64,000 nucleotides of DNA from contig CAJURT010000008.1 in the NCBI GenBank assembly GCA_910588875.1, positions 47,211 to 111,210 of the forward strand. Direction: 5' to 3'. The notes under the pieces are model-generated. The model was not told the DNA's origin, did not search any database, and saw nothing but the letters and a program-made list of their open reading frames with translations. This stretch comes from an uncultured Lachnospiraceae bacterium. Its GTDB lineage: Bacteria; Bacillota; Clostridia; Lachnospirales; Lachnospiraceae. Position 1 is the first letter of the stretch; each line of letters opens with the position of its first letter. The position numbers and the translations under genes were made by a program. Positions 1 through 8,553 of the stretch are shown here, one piece after another.

Positions 1-606
1 CTGACTGCCCAGGAAAACTCCCAGAAATATTTTGGCAAATACAACAAACTGAAACGCACCTATGAAGCAATGACAGAAATGCTTACGGAAACCCGCCGGG
101 AAATCGACCATCTGGAATCCATCAGCGCTGCCCTGGATATTGCCGTCAAGGAGGAGGACCTGGTTCCGATTAAGGAGGAACTGACAGAGTTCGGTTTTAT
201 CAAAAAACGGAACATCGGCGGAAAAAAGGCAAAGATCACCAGCCGCCCCTACCACTATCTTTCCTCTGACGGTTTCCATATCTATGTGGGAAAAAACAAT
301 TACCAAAACGAGGAGGTCACCTTCCGGATCGCCGGCGGAGGGGATTGGTGGTTCCATGCCAAAGGCATTCCCGGCTCCCATGTGGTAGTAAAAACAGAGG
401 GGAAAGAACTGCCCGACCGGGTCTTTGAGGAAGCAGGGGCTATTGCTGCCTGGTATTCCAAGGGACGAGGCAATGAAAAGGTGGAGATTGACTATATCCA
501 GCGCAAGCATGTGAAAAAAGCGGCAGGCGGCGCCCCTGGCTTCGTAATCTACCACACCAACTATTCCCTGGTGGCTTCCCCCTCCCTCACCCTTAAAGAA
601 ATATAG
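1..606 (+). CDS. rqcH: NFACT/RqcH family protein, C-terminal part (5' end outside window)
   Basis: The reading frame is open from base 1, so only the last ~201 residues are visible. They begin in the coiled-coil part (KYFGKYNKLKRTYEA) and run through the NFACT-R (DUF814) domain, with the family motifs GKNNYQNEEVTFRIA, DWWFHAK and PGSHVVV, then a short beta tail. RqcH-type proteins bind the 50S subunit in ribosome-associated quality control and add alanine tails to stalled chains; older annotations call them fibronectin-binding FbpA. The visible part has no frameshift. A methionine at 70 is internal, not the start. The gene ends at a hairpin shared with the convergent downstream gene. Confidence 0.9.
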   Translation: MTAQENSQKYFGKYNKLKRTYEAMTEMLTETRREIDHLESISAALDIAVKEEDLVPIKEELTEFGFIKKRNIGGKKAKITSRPYHYLSSDGFHIYVGKNNYQNEEVTFRIAGGGDWWFHAKGIPGSHVVVKTEGKELPDRVFEEAGAIAAWYSKGRGNEKVEIDYIQRKHVKKAAGGAPGFVIYHTNYSLVASPSLTLKEI

Positions 607-610
607 CCGA

Positions 611-640
611 AAAAGGCCGGAGAACTTTTGCTCTCCGGCC
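611..640 (-). terminator. Rho-independent terminator between convergent genes
   Basis: Arms GGCCGGAG (615-622) and CTCCGGCC (633-640) form a stem. On the minus strand the stem is followed by a T run (the aaaa at 611-614), so it best terminates the minus-strand gene ending at 654, but it can also stop the plus-strand NFACT gene. Confidence 0.8.
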
Positions 641-653
641 TGATGTTATGTCC

Positions 654-1586
654 TTAATCCTGTGAATTCCCGGGATGGTTCCCCTGATTTGAATCCCCGC
701 CCGCCTGGTTCCAGGGATTGTTATCCATATCCTGACGGCTCCAGCGGTCATAATCCTCTTCCGGGCGTTTAAAACGGTCCTCCAGGGCGTTTCCCTCCGA
801 ATAGAATTCCAGCGGCTGCCCTCCTAAATCCGGGGTATCCATCTTCCGGATCGCCCCTGCCAGGTAGCCCAGTGAAATCCCCAGGCTGATGATCCAGAAA
901 AAAGGAATCCCAAAAGGCAGGAAGGAAAGCACTGCCTTTATCAACAAGGGGGTGGTCCGGGTATACATCCCCAGCTTGTATAATTCGCCAAAGGTCAGCT
1001 TCGCCTGCATGCAGGAGGCCACGATCATTCCGAACAATGCCACGAAAATCACGCCAAAAAAGAGGGCCGCCTCCATGAACAGGAAGATAATCACCATCAC
1101 CACCACAATCATAATGGTCACAAAGGGGCTAAACATTTCAATCACTTCCGACTTTGTGATCTCAAGATCCAAATCCGAAAAAAGCAAACTCTGTACCTGC
1201 CCGTTGCTCTTGAGGACAAAGCTGTCAGAATCTGCAATCATCACAGAGCCATACTGATACAGTTTCTCCGGGATTTTATCCTGTGCCATCCCCTCATCTT
1301 TGGTATTTATATAGACATATGTATCGCCATCTTCGAACTCAAACTGTTCCTCCACATCCAGCTGGCCGTCCTCAATGGAAAAATCGGGCACAAACTCATC
1401 CACTATTTTCATGATCCCGCCAGTAGACATCTGGAAGCGGATAAAGGGCACCATGATGGTTAGTAAAAAATAGAATGCTGCCAGCAAAAAACCGAACAAA
1501 AACGTCTTACGCTTTCTGTCCTTCAGAAAAACACTATAACTTTTACAATCATAGATGGAGTGCACCATCTCGGAAAAAACATTCAT
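654..1586 (-). CDS. DUF1189 family membrane protein
   Basis: 310 aa. The N-terminus has the short amphipathic lead and first membrane segment (~28-50) usual for DUF1189 proteins. An extracytoplasmic acidic domain follows (~55-150, rich in D/E), then several membrane segments (~150-190 and ~210-245), then a hydrophilic Asn/Gly/Gln-rich tail of ~60 residues. AAGGGAT just before the ATG supports the start. It lies 22 bp downstream of another membrane protein gene on the same strand, so the two are probably co-transcribed. The molecular function of DUF1189 is not known; family assignment is from overall pattern only. Confidence 0.7.
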   Translation of the reverse strand: MNVFSEMVHSIYDCKSYSVFLKDRKRKTFLFGFLLAAFYFLLTIMVPFIRFQMSTGGIMKIVDEFVPDFSIEDGQLDVEEQFEFEDGDTYVYINTKDEGMAQDKIPEKLYQYGSVMIADSDSFVLKSNGQVQSLLFSDLDLEITKSEVIEMFSPFVTIMIVVVMVIIFLFMEAALFFGVIFVALFGMIVASCMQAKLTFGELYKLGMYTRTTPLLIKAVLSFLPFGIPFFWIISLGISLGYLAGAIRKMDTPDLGGQPLEFYSEGNALEDRFKRPEEDYDRWSRQDMDNNPWNQAGGDSNQGNHPGNSQD

Positions 1587-1608
1587 CCCTTATCCCTCTC
1601 TGATCCTG

Positions 1609-2097
1609 CTACGCGCCGATAAGGCCACCAACCAGATACACAATCCCCACATCTGCAGCCGCAAAGGCAACCAGGATACCGATATTCAGCAAAATCCTCA
1701 CTCCCACCGGCATATTGGTATTACAGGAAACAGAGATCGTTGCCATCATCCCCACGAAGGCCATCAGTACGCCAAGGGCCCCTCCCATCAGGAACAATAT
1801 GTACAGCAAATGGATTACCAGGAACACATACGTCCATTTTGGCGGATTTTTTGCTGTGAACGGCTTTCCGGTAGCACAGTCCACACCATCCATCACCAGC
1901 TTAACTCCTCCGACCCAGTTGTTCACATAATACTGGGCTTTCTTTGCTCCCAACGGCAATTCATAAACCTTCCACATGCCCTCTTTCTTCGACATCAGGG
2001 TTTTCAGCTTGTTTGTCTCTCCGTTGACAACCAGCTTCCCTCCCTTTGCCTTAACCTCATATTGTTTTCCGTCCACAACCACATTCCATGGCTTCAT
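1609..2097 (-). CDS. Hypothetical membrane protein with soluble N-terminal domain
   Basis: 162 aa. Residues 1-~85 are predicted beta-rich and soluble (starts MKPWNVVVDGKQYEVKAKGG) with several Lys/Gly turns. Residues ~88-160 form three hydrophobic segments. AAAGGAGGGAG about 10 nt before the ATG supports the start. It is upstream of and probably co-transcribed with the DUF1189 gene. I do not recognise the family. The N-terminus could be a small ligand- or lipid-binding domain anchored to the membrane, but this is only a guess from its shape. Confidence 0.65.
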   Translation of the reverse strand: MKPWNVVVDGKQYEVKAKGGKLVVNGETNKLKTLMSKKEGMWKVYELPLGAKKAQYYVNNWVGGVKLVMDGVDCATGKPFTAKNPPKWTYVFLVIHLLYILFLMGGALGVLMAFVGMMATISVSCNTNMPVGVRILLNIGILVAFAAADVGIVYLVGGLIGA

Positions 2098-2222
2098 CTC
2101 TGTCTCTCCCTCCTTTTACCGGATATCATGCCTGAATGCCGGCTCCCTTTTGGCGAACCGGCATTTATCATTTTACTCCCTGGCTTTGGTTTTGTCTATT
2201 ACATTTTGAAACCTTTTGTATT

Positions 2223-3524
2223 TTATTTATCTCCGTTACCGTCTTTTGGCAGCATTACCTCCATGCCGCCCATATACATCTGGAGCACCTTGGGGATCCT
2301 GACACTGCCGTCTGCCTGCAGGTTATTCTCCAAAAATGCAATCAGCATCCGCGGCGGCGCCACTACTGTATTATTCAGTGTATGGGCAAAATATTTCCCC
2401 TTTTCCCCCTCAACCCGGATTTTTAAACGGCGCGCCTGGGCATCCCCAAGGTTTGAGCAGGATCCCACTTCAAAATACTTCTTCTGGCGCGGCGACCAAG
2501 CCTCCACATCGCAAGATTTCACCTTTAAGTCCGCCAGATCACCGGAACAGCACTCTAACGTCCGCACCGGGATATCCAGGGAACGGAACAAATCCACCGT
2601 ATTCTGCCAGAGTTTGTCATACCACATGGGAGACTCCTCCGGCTTACAGACCACAATCATCTCCTGCTTTTCAAACTGGTGGATCCGGTACACACCGCGC
2701 TCCTCGATCCCATGAGCCCCTTTCTCCTTCCTGAAACAGGGGGAATAGCTGGTCAGCGTCTTGGGAAGCTGCTCTTCCGGAGTGATGGTGTCAATAAACT
2801 TGCCGATCATGGAATGCTCGCTGGTTCCGATCAGATAAAGATCCTCCCCCTCAATCTTATACATCATGGCATCCATCTCCGCAAAGGACATCACCCCGGT
2901 CACCACATTGCTGCGGATCATAAACGGCGGCACACAGTAGGTAAAGCCGCGGCCAATCATAAAATCTCTGGCATAGGCAATCACTGCAGAATGCAGCCTG
3001 GCGATATCCCCCATGAGGTAATAAAAGCCATTCCCCGCCACCTTTCCTGCCGCATCCAAATCAATGCCGTCGAAACGCTTCATAATGTCCGTGTGGTACG
3101 GAATCTCAAAATCCGGCACCACCGGCTCTCCAAACTTCTCGATCTCCACATTCTCGCTGTCGTCCTTGCCAATCGGCACACTTGGGTCTATCATATTGGG
3201 GATGGTCATCATGATCTTCTGTACCTGGGCTTCCAGCTGTGTCTCCTGGGCCTCCAGTTCCGCAAGGCGGCTGGCATTCGCTGCCACCTGGGCCTTCACA
3301 GCTTCCGCCTCCTCCTTCTTCCCCTGGCCCATCAACTGCCCAATCTGCTTGGAAAGCTTATTGCGCATTGCGCGCAGGCCATCTGCCTCTGCCTTGGCCG
3401 CCCGGTTCCTGGCATCCAGTTCGATCACCTGGTCTACCAGGAGCAGCTTGTCAAACTGGAATTTATTCTCAATATTTTTTTTCACAGCCTCCGGATTTTC
3501 CCGTACAAATCTTAAGTCTAACAT
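2223..3524 (-). CDS. serS: Seryl-tRNA synthetase
   Basis: 433 aa, normal length. Charges tRNA-Ser (and tRNA-Sec) with serine in the cytosol. Residues ~1-105 are the tRNA-binding long coiled-coil arm (Ala/Glu/Lys-rich helices), followed by the class II core: motif 2 FRKEKGAHGIEERGVYR and a motif 3 region around NNTVVAPPRMLIAFLEN. AGGAGGAG lies immediately upstream of the ATG. The region between serS and the divergent trkA is about 190 bp and contains a 12-bp inverted repeat. The leader from a plausible -10 (TATAAT on the minus strand) to the start codon is too short for a T-box. Confidence 0.95.
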   Translation of the reverse strand: MLDLRFVRENPEAVKKNIENKFQFDKLLLVDQVIELDARNRAAKAEADGLRAMRNKLSKQIGQLMGQGKKEEAEAVKAQVAANASRLAELEAQETQLEAQVQKIMMTIPNMIDPSVPIGKDDSENVEIEKFGEPVVPDFEIPYHTDIMKRFDGIDLDAAGKVAGNGFYYLMGDIARLHSAVIAYARDFMIGRGFTYCVPPFMIRSNVVTGVMSFAEMDAMMYKIEGEDLYLIGTSEHSMIGKFIDTITPEEQLPKTLTSYSPCFRKEKGAHGIEERGVYRIHQFEKQEMIVVCKPEESPMWYDKLWQNTVDLFRSLDIPVRTLECCSGDLADLKVKSCDVEAWSPRQKKYFEVGSCSNLGDAQARRLKIRVEGEKGKYFAHTLNNTVVAPPRMLIAFLENNLQADGSVRIPKVLQMYMGGMEVMLPKDGNGDK

Positions 3525-3538
3525 GGTCTCCTCCTAAA

Positions 3539-3675
3539 TTATGGAATGCTTTCCTCTGTAATTTTCAAATTATACTACATTTCGGTCCAAATTAAAAGCC
3601 CAAAATCCACAATTTCATAGTGACAATTCCTTAATTTGTGGTAAAATGTTCACGTAGGCAATGAGCATTCCATAA
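3539..3675. promoter_or_regulatory. Divergent serS/trkA control region with 12-bp inverted repeat
   Basis: TTATGGAATGCT at 3539-3550 and its exact reverse complement at 3664-3675 bracket the shared promoter region. For trkA a plausible promoter is GTGACA, 16-bp spacer, TAAAAT near 3620-3646. For serS a TATAAT lies on the minus strand near 3570-3576. Each arm falls in the untranslated leader of one gene. Its role is unknown; a looping operator is possible. Confidence 0.45.
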
Positions 3676-3715
3676 CAAAGATTGCCTTTCACCAAAACTA
3701 GGATTGGAGAACCTC

Positions 3716-5074
3716 ATGAAAATTATTATTATAGGCTGCGGCAAGGTCGGATATGCCCTGGCAGAGGGGTTAACAGATGAAAATCATGATGTCACAATCA
3801 TCGACTCTTCTGCGGAACGGCTGCAGGGGGTCACGGAAGAACTGGATGCCATGCAGATTGTCGGCAATGGTTCCAGCATCAATACTCTTATGGAAGCGGG
3901 TATCGCTGATACGGATCTCCTGATTGCCGTAACCGGCTCCGATGAACTGAACCTCCTGTGCTGCCTGATCGCCAAGAAACAATGGGACTGCCATACCATT
4001 GCCCGTGTGCGCAACCCGATTTATAACAAAGAGATTGACCTGATCAAGGAAAGCCTGGGCATTTCCATGATCATCAACCCGGAACTTGCCGCCTCGGCAG
4101 AGATCGCAAGGCTGCTCCGGTTTCCCTCTGCCATCAAGATCGACACCTTTGCCAAGGGGCGGGTGGAACTTTTAAAATTCCGCATCAGGCCGGAGTTCCA
4201 CCTGGATCAGGTATCCATCGCCGAACTGCCCCGCCATGCAAAATGTGATATCCTGGTAGCCGGCATTGAACGAGGTGAGGATGCCCATATCCCCAACGGT
4301 AACTTTGTCATGCAGAATGGAGATCTCCTCTCCATTATTGCTTCCCCAAAAAACGCCGCTGCATTTTTCCGCAACATAGGCCTTGCCACCAACCAGGTAA
4401 AAAACTGCATGATCATTGGAGGCGGCACCATCGCCATCTACCTGGCCAGGCTGCTTCTGGATATGAAAATCCGGGTTGCCATTATCGACAAAAGCCTGCA
4501 GCGCTGCCAGGAACTGAGCGAGCATCTTCCGGATGCCGTGATTATCCATGGGGACGGCACCAACAGGAAGCTTCTGATGGAAGAAAACTTAGAAGGCGCC
4601 GAAGCCTTTGTGGCCCTTACGAATATGGACGAAGAAAACATTATGCTTTCTTTGTTCGCACGCGAGCATTCCAAGGCTAAGCTGATCACCAAGGTAAACC
4701 GGATGTCCTTTGACAATATCCTTGACCAGCTTGACCTGGGGAGCATTATCTATCCCAAATACATTACCGCTGACTATATTCTCCGCTATATCCGTGCCAT
4801 GCAGAATTCCATAGGCAGCAATGTGGAAACCTTATGCCACATCCTGGACGGCAAAGCGGAAGCATTGGAATTCTGCATCCTGGAGAATTCCCCTGTGGTG
4901 GGCATCCCCTTAAAGGACATGCAGCTAAAAAGCAACCTTCTTCTCGGCTGCATCCACAGGAAGGGGAAGGTTATTATCCCACGAGGCAATGACACCATCA
5001 ATGTGGGCGACACGGTAATCGTAGTCACTACCCAAAAGGGGCTGGATGACATCCAGGATATTCTGAAAAAATAG
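3716..5074 (+). CDS. trkA: Trk potassium uptake regulatory subunit TrkA
   Basis: 452 aa from the ATG at 3716; a TTG at 3704 gives only four extra residues, and TTGGAGA just upstream is better placed for the ATG. Two tandem halves, each an NAD-binding TrkA_N Rossmann fold plus TrkA_C: IIIIGCGKVGYALAEGL at the N-terminus and MIIGGGTIAIYLARLL near residue 225. TrkA is the cytoplasmic nucleotide-sensing ring that gates TrkH. The double-unit length is normal for TrkA, as opposed to the half-size KtrA. Followed after 11 bp by trkH in one operon. Confidence 0.93.
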   Translation: MKIIIIGCGKVGYALAEGLTDENHDVTIIDSSAERLQGVTEELDAMQIVGNGSSINTLMEAGIADTDLLIAVTGSDELNLLCCLIAKKQWDCHTIARVRNPIYNKEIDLIKESLGISMIINPELAASAEIARLLRFPSAIKIDTFAKGRVELLKFRIRPEFHLDQVSIAELPRHAKCDILVAGIERGEDAHIPNGNFVMQNGDLLSIIASPKNAAAFFRNIGLATNQVKNCMIIGGGTIAIYLARLLLDMKIRVAIIDKSLQRCQELSEHLPDAVIIHGDGTNRKLLMEENLEGAEAFVALTNMDEENIMLSLFAREHSKAKLITKVNRMSFDNILDQLDLGSIIYPKYITADYILRYIRAMQNSIGSNVETLCHILDGKAEALEFCILENSPVVGIPLKDMQLKSNLLLGCIHRKGKVIIPRGNDTINVGDTVIVVTTQKGLDDIQDILKK

Positions 5075-5085
5075 GGGAATCAACG

Positions 5086-6525
5086 ATGAATTATCGAATT
5101 ATCTTATACATAATCGGCTGGGTCCTGAATATTGAAGCCACTCTCATGCTTCTTCCCGTCCTGACGGGTGTTATCTACCAGGAATCCGCACTTTGGTCCT
5201 TTGTGGTCAGCGGGGCTGCCTGCCTTGCGGCGGGCCTTTTGCTGACCTTCCGAAAACCAAAACGCCAGTATTTCTATGTCAGGGAGGGTTATGTGACTGT
5301 CGCCTTAAGCTGGGTTGTCCTGAGTATCATGGGGTCACTGCCGTTCCTGTTCAGCGGCTCCATCCAAAGCCCTGTTGATGCCCTGTTTGAAACGGTTTCC
5401 GGCTTTACCACCACCGGCGCCAGCATTCTGCCGGCCGTGGAGGATTTGCCCAAATGTGTGCTGCTCTGGCGCAGCTTTACCCATTGGATCGGCGGCATGG
5501 GCGTATTGGTATTTTTGCTTTCCCTGCTGAAACTGGCCGGCGGGTCACATATGAACCTGATGAAAGCCGAAAGCCCGGGGCCTTCTGTAAGCAAACTGAT
5601 GCCCAAGGTCCATTCCACAGCCAAAATCCTTTATGGGATCTATATTATCATAACCCTGACGGAATTTGTTGTATTGCTGGTCAGTGGAATGCCTGTCTTT
5701 GATGCGCTTACCACCTCCTTCGGCACTGCGGGGACAGGTGGCTTTGGCATCAAAAACGACAGTATTGCCAGCTACTCCCCTTTGATCCAGGTGGAAATCA
5801 CCATTTTCATGATCCTGTTTGGCGTCAATTTTAACTTTTATTTCCTCCTGTTGCTGCGCAAATGGAAACAGGCCTTTTCCAACGAAGAAGTCTGCTGGTA
5901 TTTTATCGTCATCCTTACCGCGATCCTCCTGATTGGATGGGATATCCGCGGAATTTACGGTACAGCCGGCGTCGCCCTCCGCGAATCCGCCTTTCAGGTG
6001 GGTTCGATTATCACTACCACCGGTTTTGCCACCTGCGACTTTAACCAGTGGCCGGAACTTTCCCGGACCATCCTGGTCATGCTGATGTTTGTCGGCGCCT
6101 GTGCCGGGAGTACGGGGGGCGGAATCAAAGTCTCCCGCTTTATCATCCTTCTCAAATACACCCGGAAGGAATTAAGCCAGTACCTCCATCCGCGTCAGAT
6201 CAAGAGAATCCGCATGGACGGCAAATCCATTGAGCACGAAGTCGTCCGCAACATCAATGTGTTTATGATTATTTATCTCTTGATTTTTGCATTTTCCCTT
6301 TTAGTGCTGTCCCTTGACGGCACTGACCTGATTACCAATTTCACTGCCGTGGCCGCCACGTTTAATAACATCGGCCCTGGGCTGGAACTGGTGGGCCCGT
6401 CATCAAATTTTGGTTTGTTTTCTAATCCGGCAAAACTGGTCCTGATTTTTGACATGCTTGCCGGAAGGCTGGAGATCTTCCCGCTTCTTTTACTGTTTAT
6501 GCGGGATACCTGGAGGAAATTCTGA
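5086..6525 (+). CDS. trkH: Trk potassium transporter membrane subunit TrkH
   Basis: 479 aa integral membrane K+ uptake subunit. The four pore-loop selectivity segments are visible in order: TTTGAS, GTAGTGGFG, TTTGFAT and NNIGPG, each containing the filter glycine. AGGGGAATCAACG precedes the ATG. The partner TrkA lies 11 bp upstream. Length and membrane pattern match a complete TrkH/KtrB-family protein. The gene ends just before a hairpin at 6579-6605. Confidence 0.93.
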   Translation: MNYRIILYIIGWVLNIEATLMLLPVLTGVIYQESALWSFVVSGAACLAAGLLLTFRKPKRQYFYVREGYVTVALSWVVLSIMGSLPFLFSGSIQSPVDALFETVSGFTTTGASILPAVEDLPKCVLLWRSFTHWIGGMGVLVFLLSLLKLAGGSHMNLMKAESPGPSVSKLMPKVHSTAKILYGIYIIITLTEFVVLLVSGMPVFDALTTSFGTAGTGGFGIKNDSIASYSPLIQVEITIFMILFGVNFNFYFLLLLRKWKQAFSNEEVCWYFIVILTAILLIGWDIRGIYGTAGVALRESAFQVGSIITTTGFATCDFNQWPELSRTILVMLMFVGACAGSTGGGIKVSRFIILLKYTRKELSQYLHPRQIKRIRMDGKSIEHEVVRNINVFMIIYLLIFAFSLLVLSLDGTDLITNFTAVAATFNNIGPGLELVGPSSNFGLFSNPAKLVLIFDMLAGRLEIFPLLLLFMRDTWRKF

Positions 6526-6578
6526 TCCGGCATGACCTTCTTTGGCTCGCTGACGGAGGGGCGCCGGAAGGCTGTTTT

Positions 6579-6605
6579 GAATCTTTGCGGGAGCAAAGAC
6601 TCTTT
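6579..6605 (+). terminator. Hairpin with short T run after trkH, resembling two others in the window
   Basis: GAATCTTTGC (6579-6588), loop GGGA, GCAAAGACTC (6593-6602), then TTT. One A-C mismatch on this strand. The shape and the GAATC/GACTC ends resemble the hairpins at 27344-27371 and 53378-53400. It stands directly before the ribosome binding site of the next gene, so it may attenuate rather than fully end the trkAH transcript. Confidence 0.5.
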
Positions 6606-6621
6606 AAAAGGAGAAAACATC

Positions 6622-7284
6622 ATGAAGAAACTGATCAAAAGTGCATCAAATGGCTTGGCAATCATTATTGTATTGATAATGATTTTCAATTTATTCGCCT
6701 GCAATAAGGAAAGCAATGCAGAAACAAAATCCTTGTATGCACAGGGCATGGAGATTGTTCAGCTTATGTCGGAAATGACGCAAACCGAGGAATATGTGGA
6801 AATCTACACTGGAGACAGCGAACTCATGACGGTTATCCAGAATATCGGCAGCGGCGATTTTTCTTCGCCTAAAGCTGTGTATGCCATTTCCATCGCTGAT
6901 GATGATCTTGCTGCTATGGTGGGATTGAGTAACTTGGACAATGTTTCTGAAGAATTAAAGAACTACCTGTTGCAAAAGGCTTTCGCTGTACTGATGACGC
7001 AAATCAATGGCATGAGTGGTACAGCTAATCTGGCTGCATCCAGCATTTGTAGTGTTGGAAAGACTTTTGTAAATGAGAAGGCCACAGAGAATGTGATCTA
7101 TCTTTATGTCTATGAAAATGCAGTTCCTGTTGCCGTAATCTTCACGGTTGGCGAAAATCAGGCGGTATCTGCGAATGGTATGTTTATCATGTACGATGAT
7201 TTCACTTGCGACTCTGCAGATGAAATCAAAGCTTTCTTCAAATATATTACTGTTGATGTATCAGAGGTTCTGCCGGAAAAATAA
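6622..7284 (+). CDS. Putative lipoprotein of unknown function
   Basis: 220 aa from the ATG at 6622, chosen because AAAAGGAG lies 8 nt upstream; the open frame continues back to 6532 without a better start. N-terminal Lys-rich region, hydrophobic core (~13-29) and LFAC fit a lipoprotein or secretory signal, though the -2 Phe makes the lipobox weak. The rest is a soluble domain rich in acidic residues with no motif I recognise. It follows trkH and ends at a strong terminator. Base composition is more AT-rich than the neighbours. A link to K+ transport is not shown by the sequence. Confidence 0.65.
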   Translation: MKKLIKSASNGLAIIIVLIMIFNLFACNKESNAETKSLYAQGMEIVQLMSEMTQTEEYVEIYTGDSELMTVIQNIGSGDFSSPKAVYAISIADDDLAAMVGLSNLDNVSEELKNYLLQKAFAVLMTQINGMSGTANLAASSICSVGKTFVNEKATENVIYLYVYENAVPVAVIFTVGENQAVSANGMFIMYDDFTCDSADEIKAFFKYITVDVSEVLPEK

Positions 7285-7306
7285 TGGCCTGACCACTTCG
7301 GCTATC

Positions 7307-7339
7307 GGGGGCTTTCCCTTTTTGGGTGAAAGCCCCTTT
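7307..7339 (+). terminator. Rho-independent terminator
   Basis: GGGGGCTTTC (7307-7316) pairs with GAAAGCCCC (7328-7336), with inner CCC/GGG pairing, followed by TTT. It ends the trkAH/lipoprotein transcript before the convergent TRAP genes. Confidence 0.8.
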
Positions 7340-7399
7340 GACAACTGGTGTCTTGGTTTGGCCACTGTTTCGCCTTGGCCGCAATTCCCGGTTCCCCGG

Positions 7400-8416
7400 C
7401 TACTCCTCCCCCACTGCTGCGATACGTTCAATCACATCCATATAATCTGCGCAGTATTTTTGATACACTGGCGTCATCACTTCTCGGAACCGCTCCTTCT
7501 CCTCATCCGTCAGTTCCACTATCGTACATCCTGCACTTTTCACCCGTCTCATGGAGGATTCCGACCTCTGAGTCCACAGCTTCCGTTCATACAAGGCAGA
7601 TTCCCTGGCACACTCTACAATAATTCTCTGATCCTCCGCCGAAAGCTTGTCCCAGGTATACTGGGACATCAGCTGCATCTCCGGTACCCGGGTGTGTTCG
7701 TCCACAGTATAATAAGGAGCCACCTCATAATGGCGAACCGACTCATAGGAAGGCCAATTGTTCTCTGCCCCGTCGATCTGCCCTGTCTCCAGGGCCGAAT
7801 ATACCTTATCATACGTCATGGGAATTGCCGTCCCGCCCAGGGCTTCCACCATAGATGCCATCATCTCCGATTCCTGAACCCGGATCCGCATCCCCTTTAC
7901 ATCTTCCAGCCTTTGTACCGGTTTTTTGGTACAATAGAAATTTCTCGCCCCCGCATCATACCAGGACAGGCCCACCAATCCGGAACCATCCAAAACCTCC
8001 ATAAATTCGTCCCCGATCTTCCCTTCCAGCACCTTCCACATATGCTCAGAATTCTTATACAGATACGGCATCTGCAGCACATTCAACTCCGGCACAAATT
8101 CTGACAGGGAAGATAAGGATGCCCGCACAAAATCAATCCCCCCATACTGCAGCTGCTCCACCACCGCCTGCTCATCCCCAAGGGCCCCTCCTGCATGTAC
8201 CAGGATCTCAATCCTTCCCCCGGTCCGCTCCTTTACCAACTCTGCAAACTTATAAGCCCCCCTGGTGGTGGGATAATCCTCTGCCTGGTTTTCCGCATAG
8301 GTAAGTACAAATTCCGGCACATTTCCCGGCGCCTCTTCCCCTTTCTTCCCTTTGCATGCCACCAGCATAGCCCCGGCAGCCAGAACTACTGCACATCTTC
8401 TCAAACCTCTTCCCAT
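7400..8416 (-). CDS. dctP: TRAP transporter substrate-binding lipoprotein, second DctP
   Basis: 338 aa from the ATG at 8416 (a GTG at 8425 would add three residues; GGGAG is better spaced for the ATG). The signal peptide ends in the lipobox LVAC. DctP family features: LTYAENQ near the mature N-terminus and the conserved arginine in GMRIRVQES that binds a carboxylate ligand. DctP proteins bind organic or sugar acids outside the membrane and pass them to DctQM. Unlike the other DctP here, it lies after the terminator that follows dctM and has its own promoter. It could be a second binding protein for the same permease or an extracytoplasmic sensor for the kinase upstream. The ligand is not deducible. 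Confidence 0.85.
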   Translation of the reverse strand: MGRGLRRCAVVLAAGAMLVACKGKKGEEAPGNVPEFVLTYAENQAEDYPTTRGAYKFAELVKERTGGRIEILVHAGGALGDEQAVVEQLQYGGIDFVRASLSSLSEFVPELNVLQMPYLYKNSEHMWKVLEGKIGDEFMEVLDGSGLVGLSWYDAGARNFYCTKKPVQRLEDVKGMRIRVQESEMMASMVEALGGTAIPMTYDKVYSALETGQIDGAENNWPSYESVRHYEVAPYYTVDEHTRVPEMQLMSQYTWDKLSAEDQRIIVECARESALYERKLWTQRSESSMRRVKSAGCTIVELTDEEKERFREVMTPVYQKYCADYMDVIERIAAVGEE

Positions 8417-8455
8417 CCCCTGCACTCCCTGAATTCCTGTATTGATCTAAAAGGC

Positions 8456-8484
8456 AATATAACACAAAACCGCTGCCATGTCAT
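8456..8484 (-). promoter_or_regulatory. Sigma-A promoter for the second dctP
   Basis: On the minus strand: -35 ATGACA (8479-8484), 17-bp spacer, -10 TATATT (8456-8461). It lies downstream of the terminator at 8497-8528 and ~40 bp before the dctP start codon. Confidence 0.6.
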
Positions 8485-8496
8485 CCGCATTTTATC

Positions 8497-8528
8497 CAAA
8501 AAAGGACTGCCCCAAAAGAGCAGCCCTT
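8497..8528 (-). terminator. Rho-independent terminator after dctM
   Basis: Minus-strand RNA: AAGGGCTGC, loop, GCAGTCCTT (one G-U pair), followed by a run of T. It separates dctM from the second dctP. Confidence 0.75.
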
Positions 8529-8553
8529 CCCGTTTCCTAACAGATTTATCGCA

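Noticed and set aside
3525..3703. T-box leader for serS
   Set aside because: The leader from the likely -10 to the start codon is only about 50 nt and shows no T-box sequence or specifier structure.
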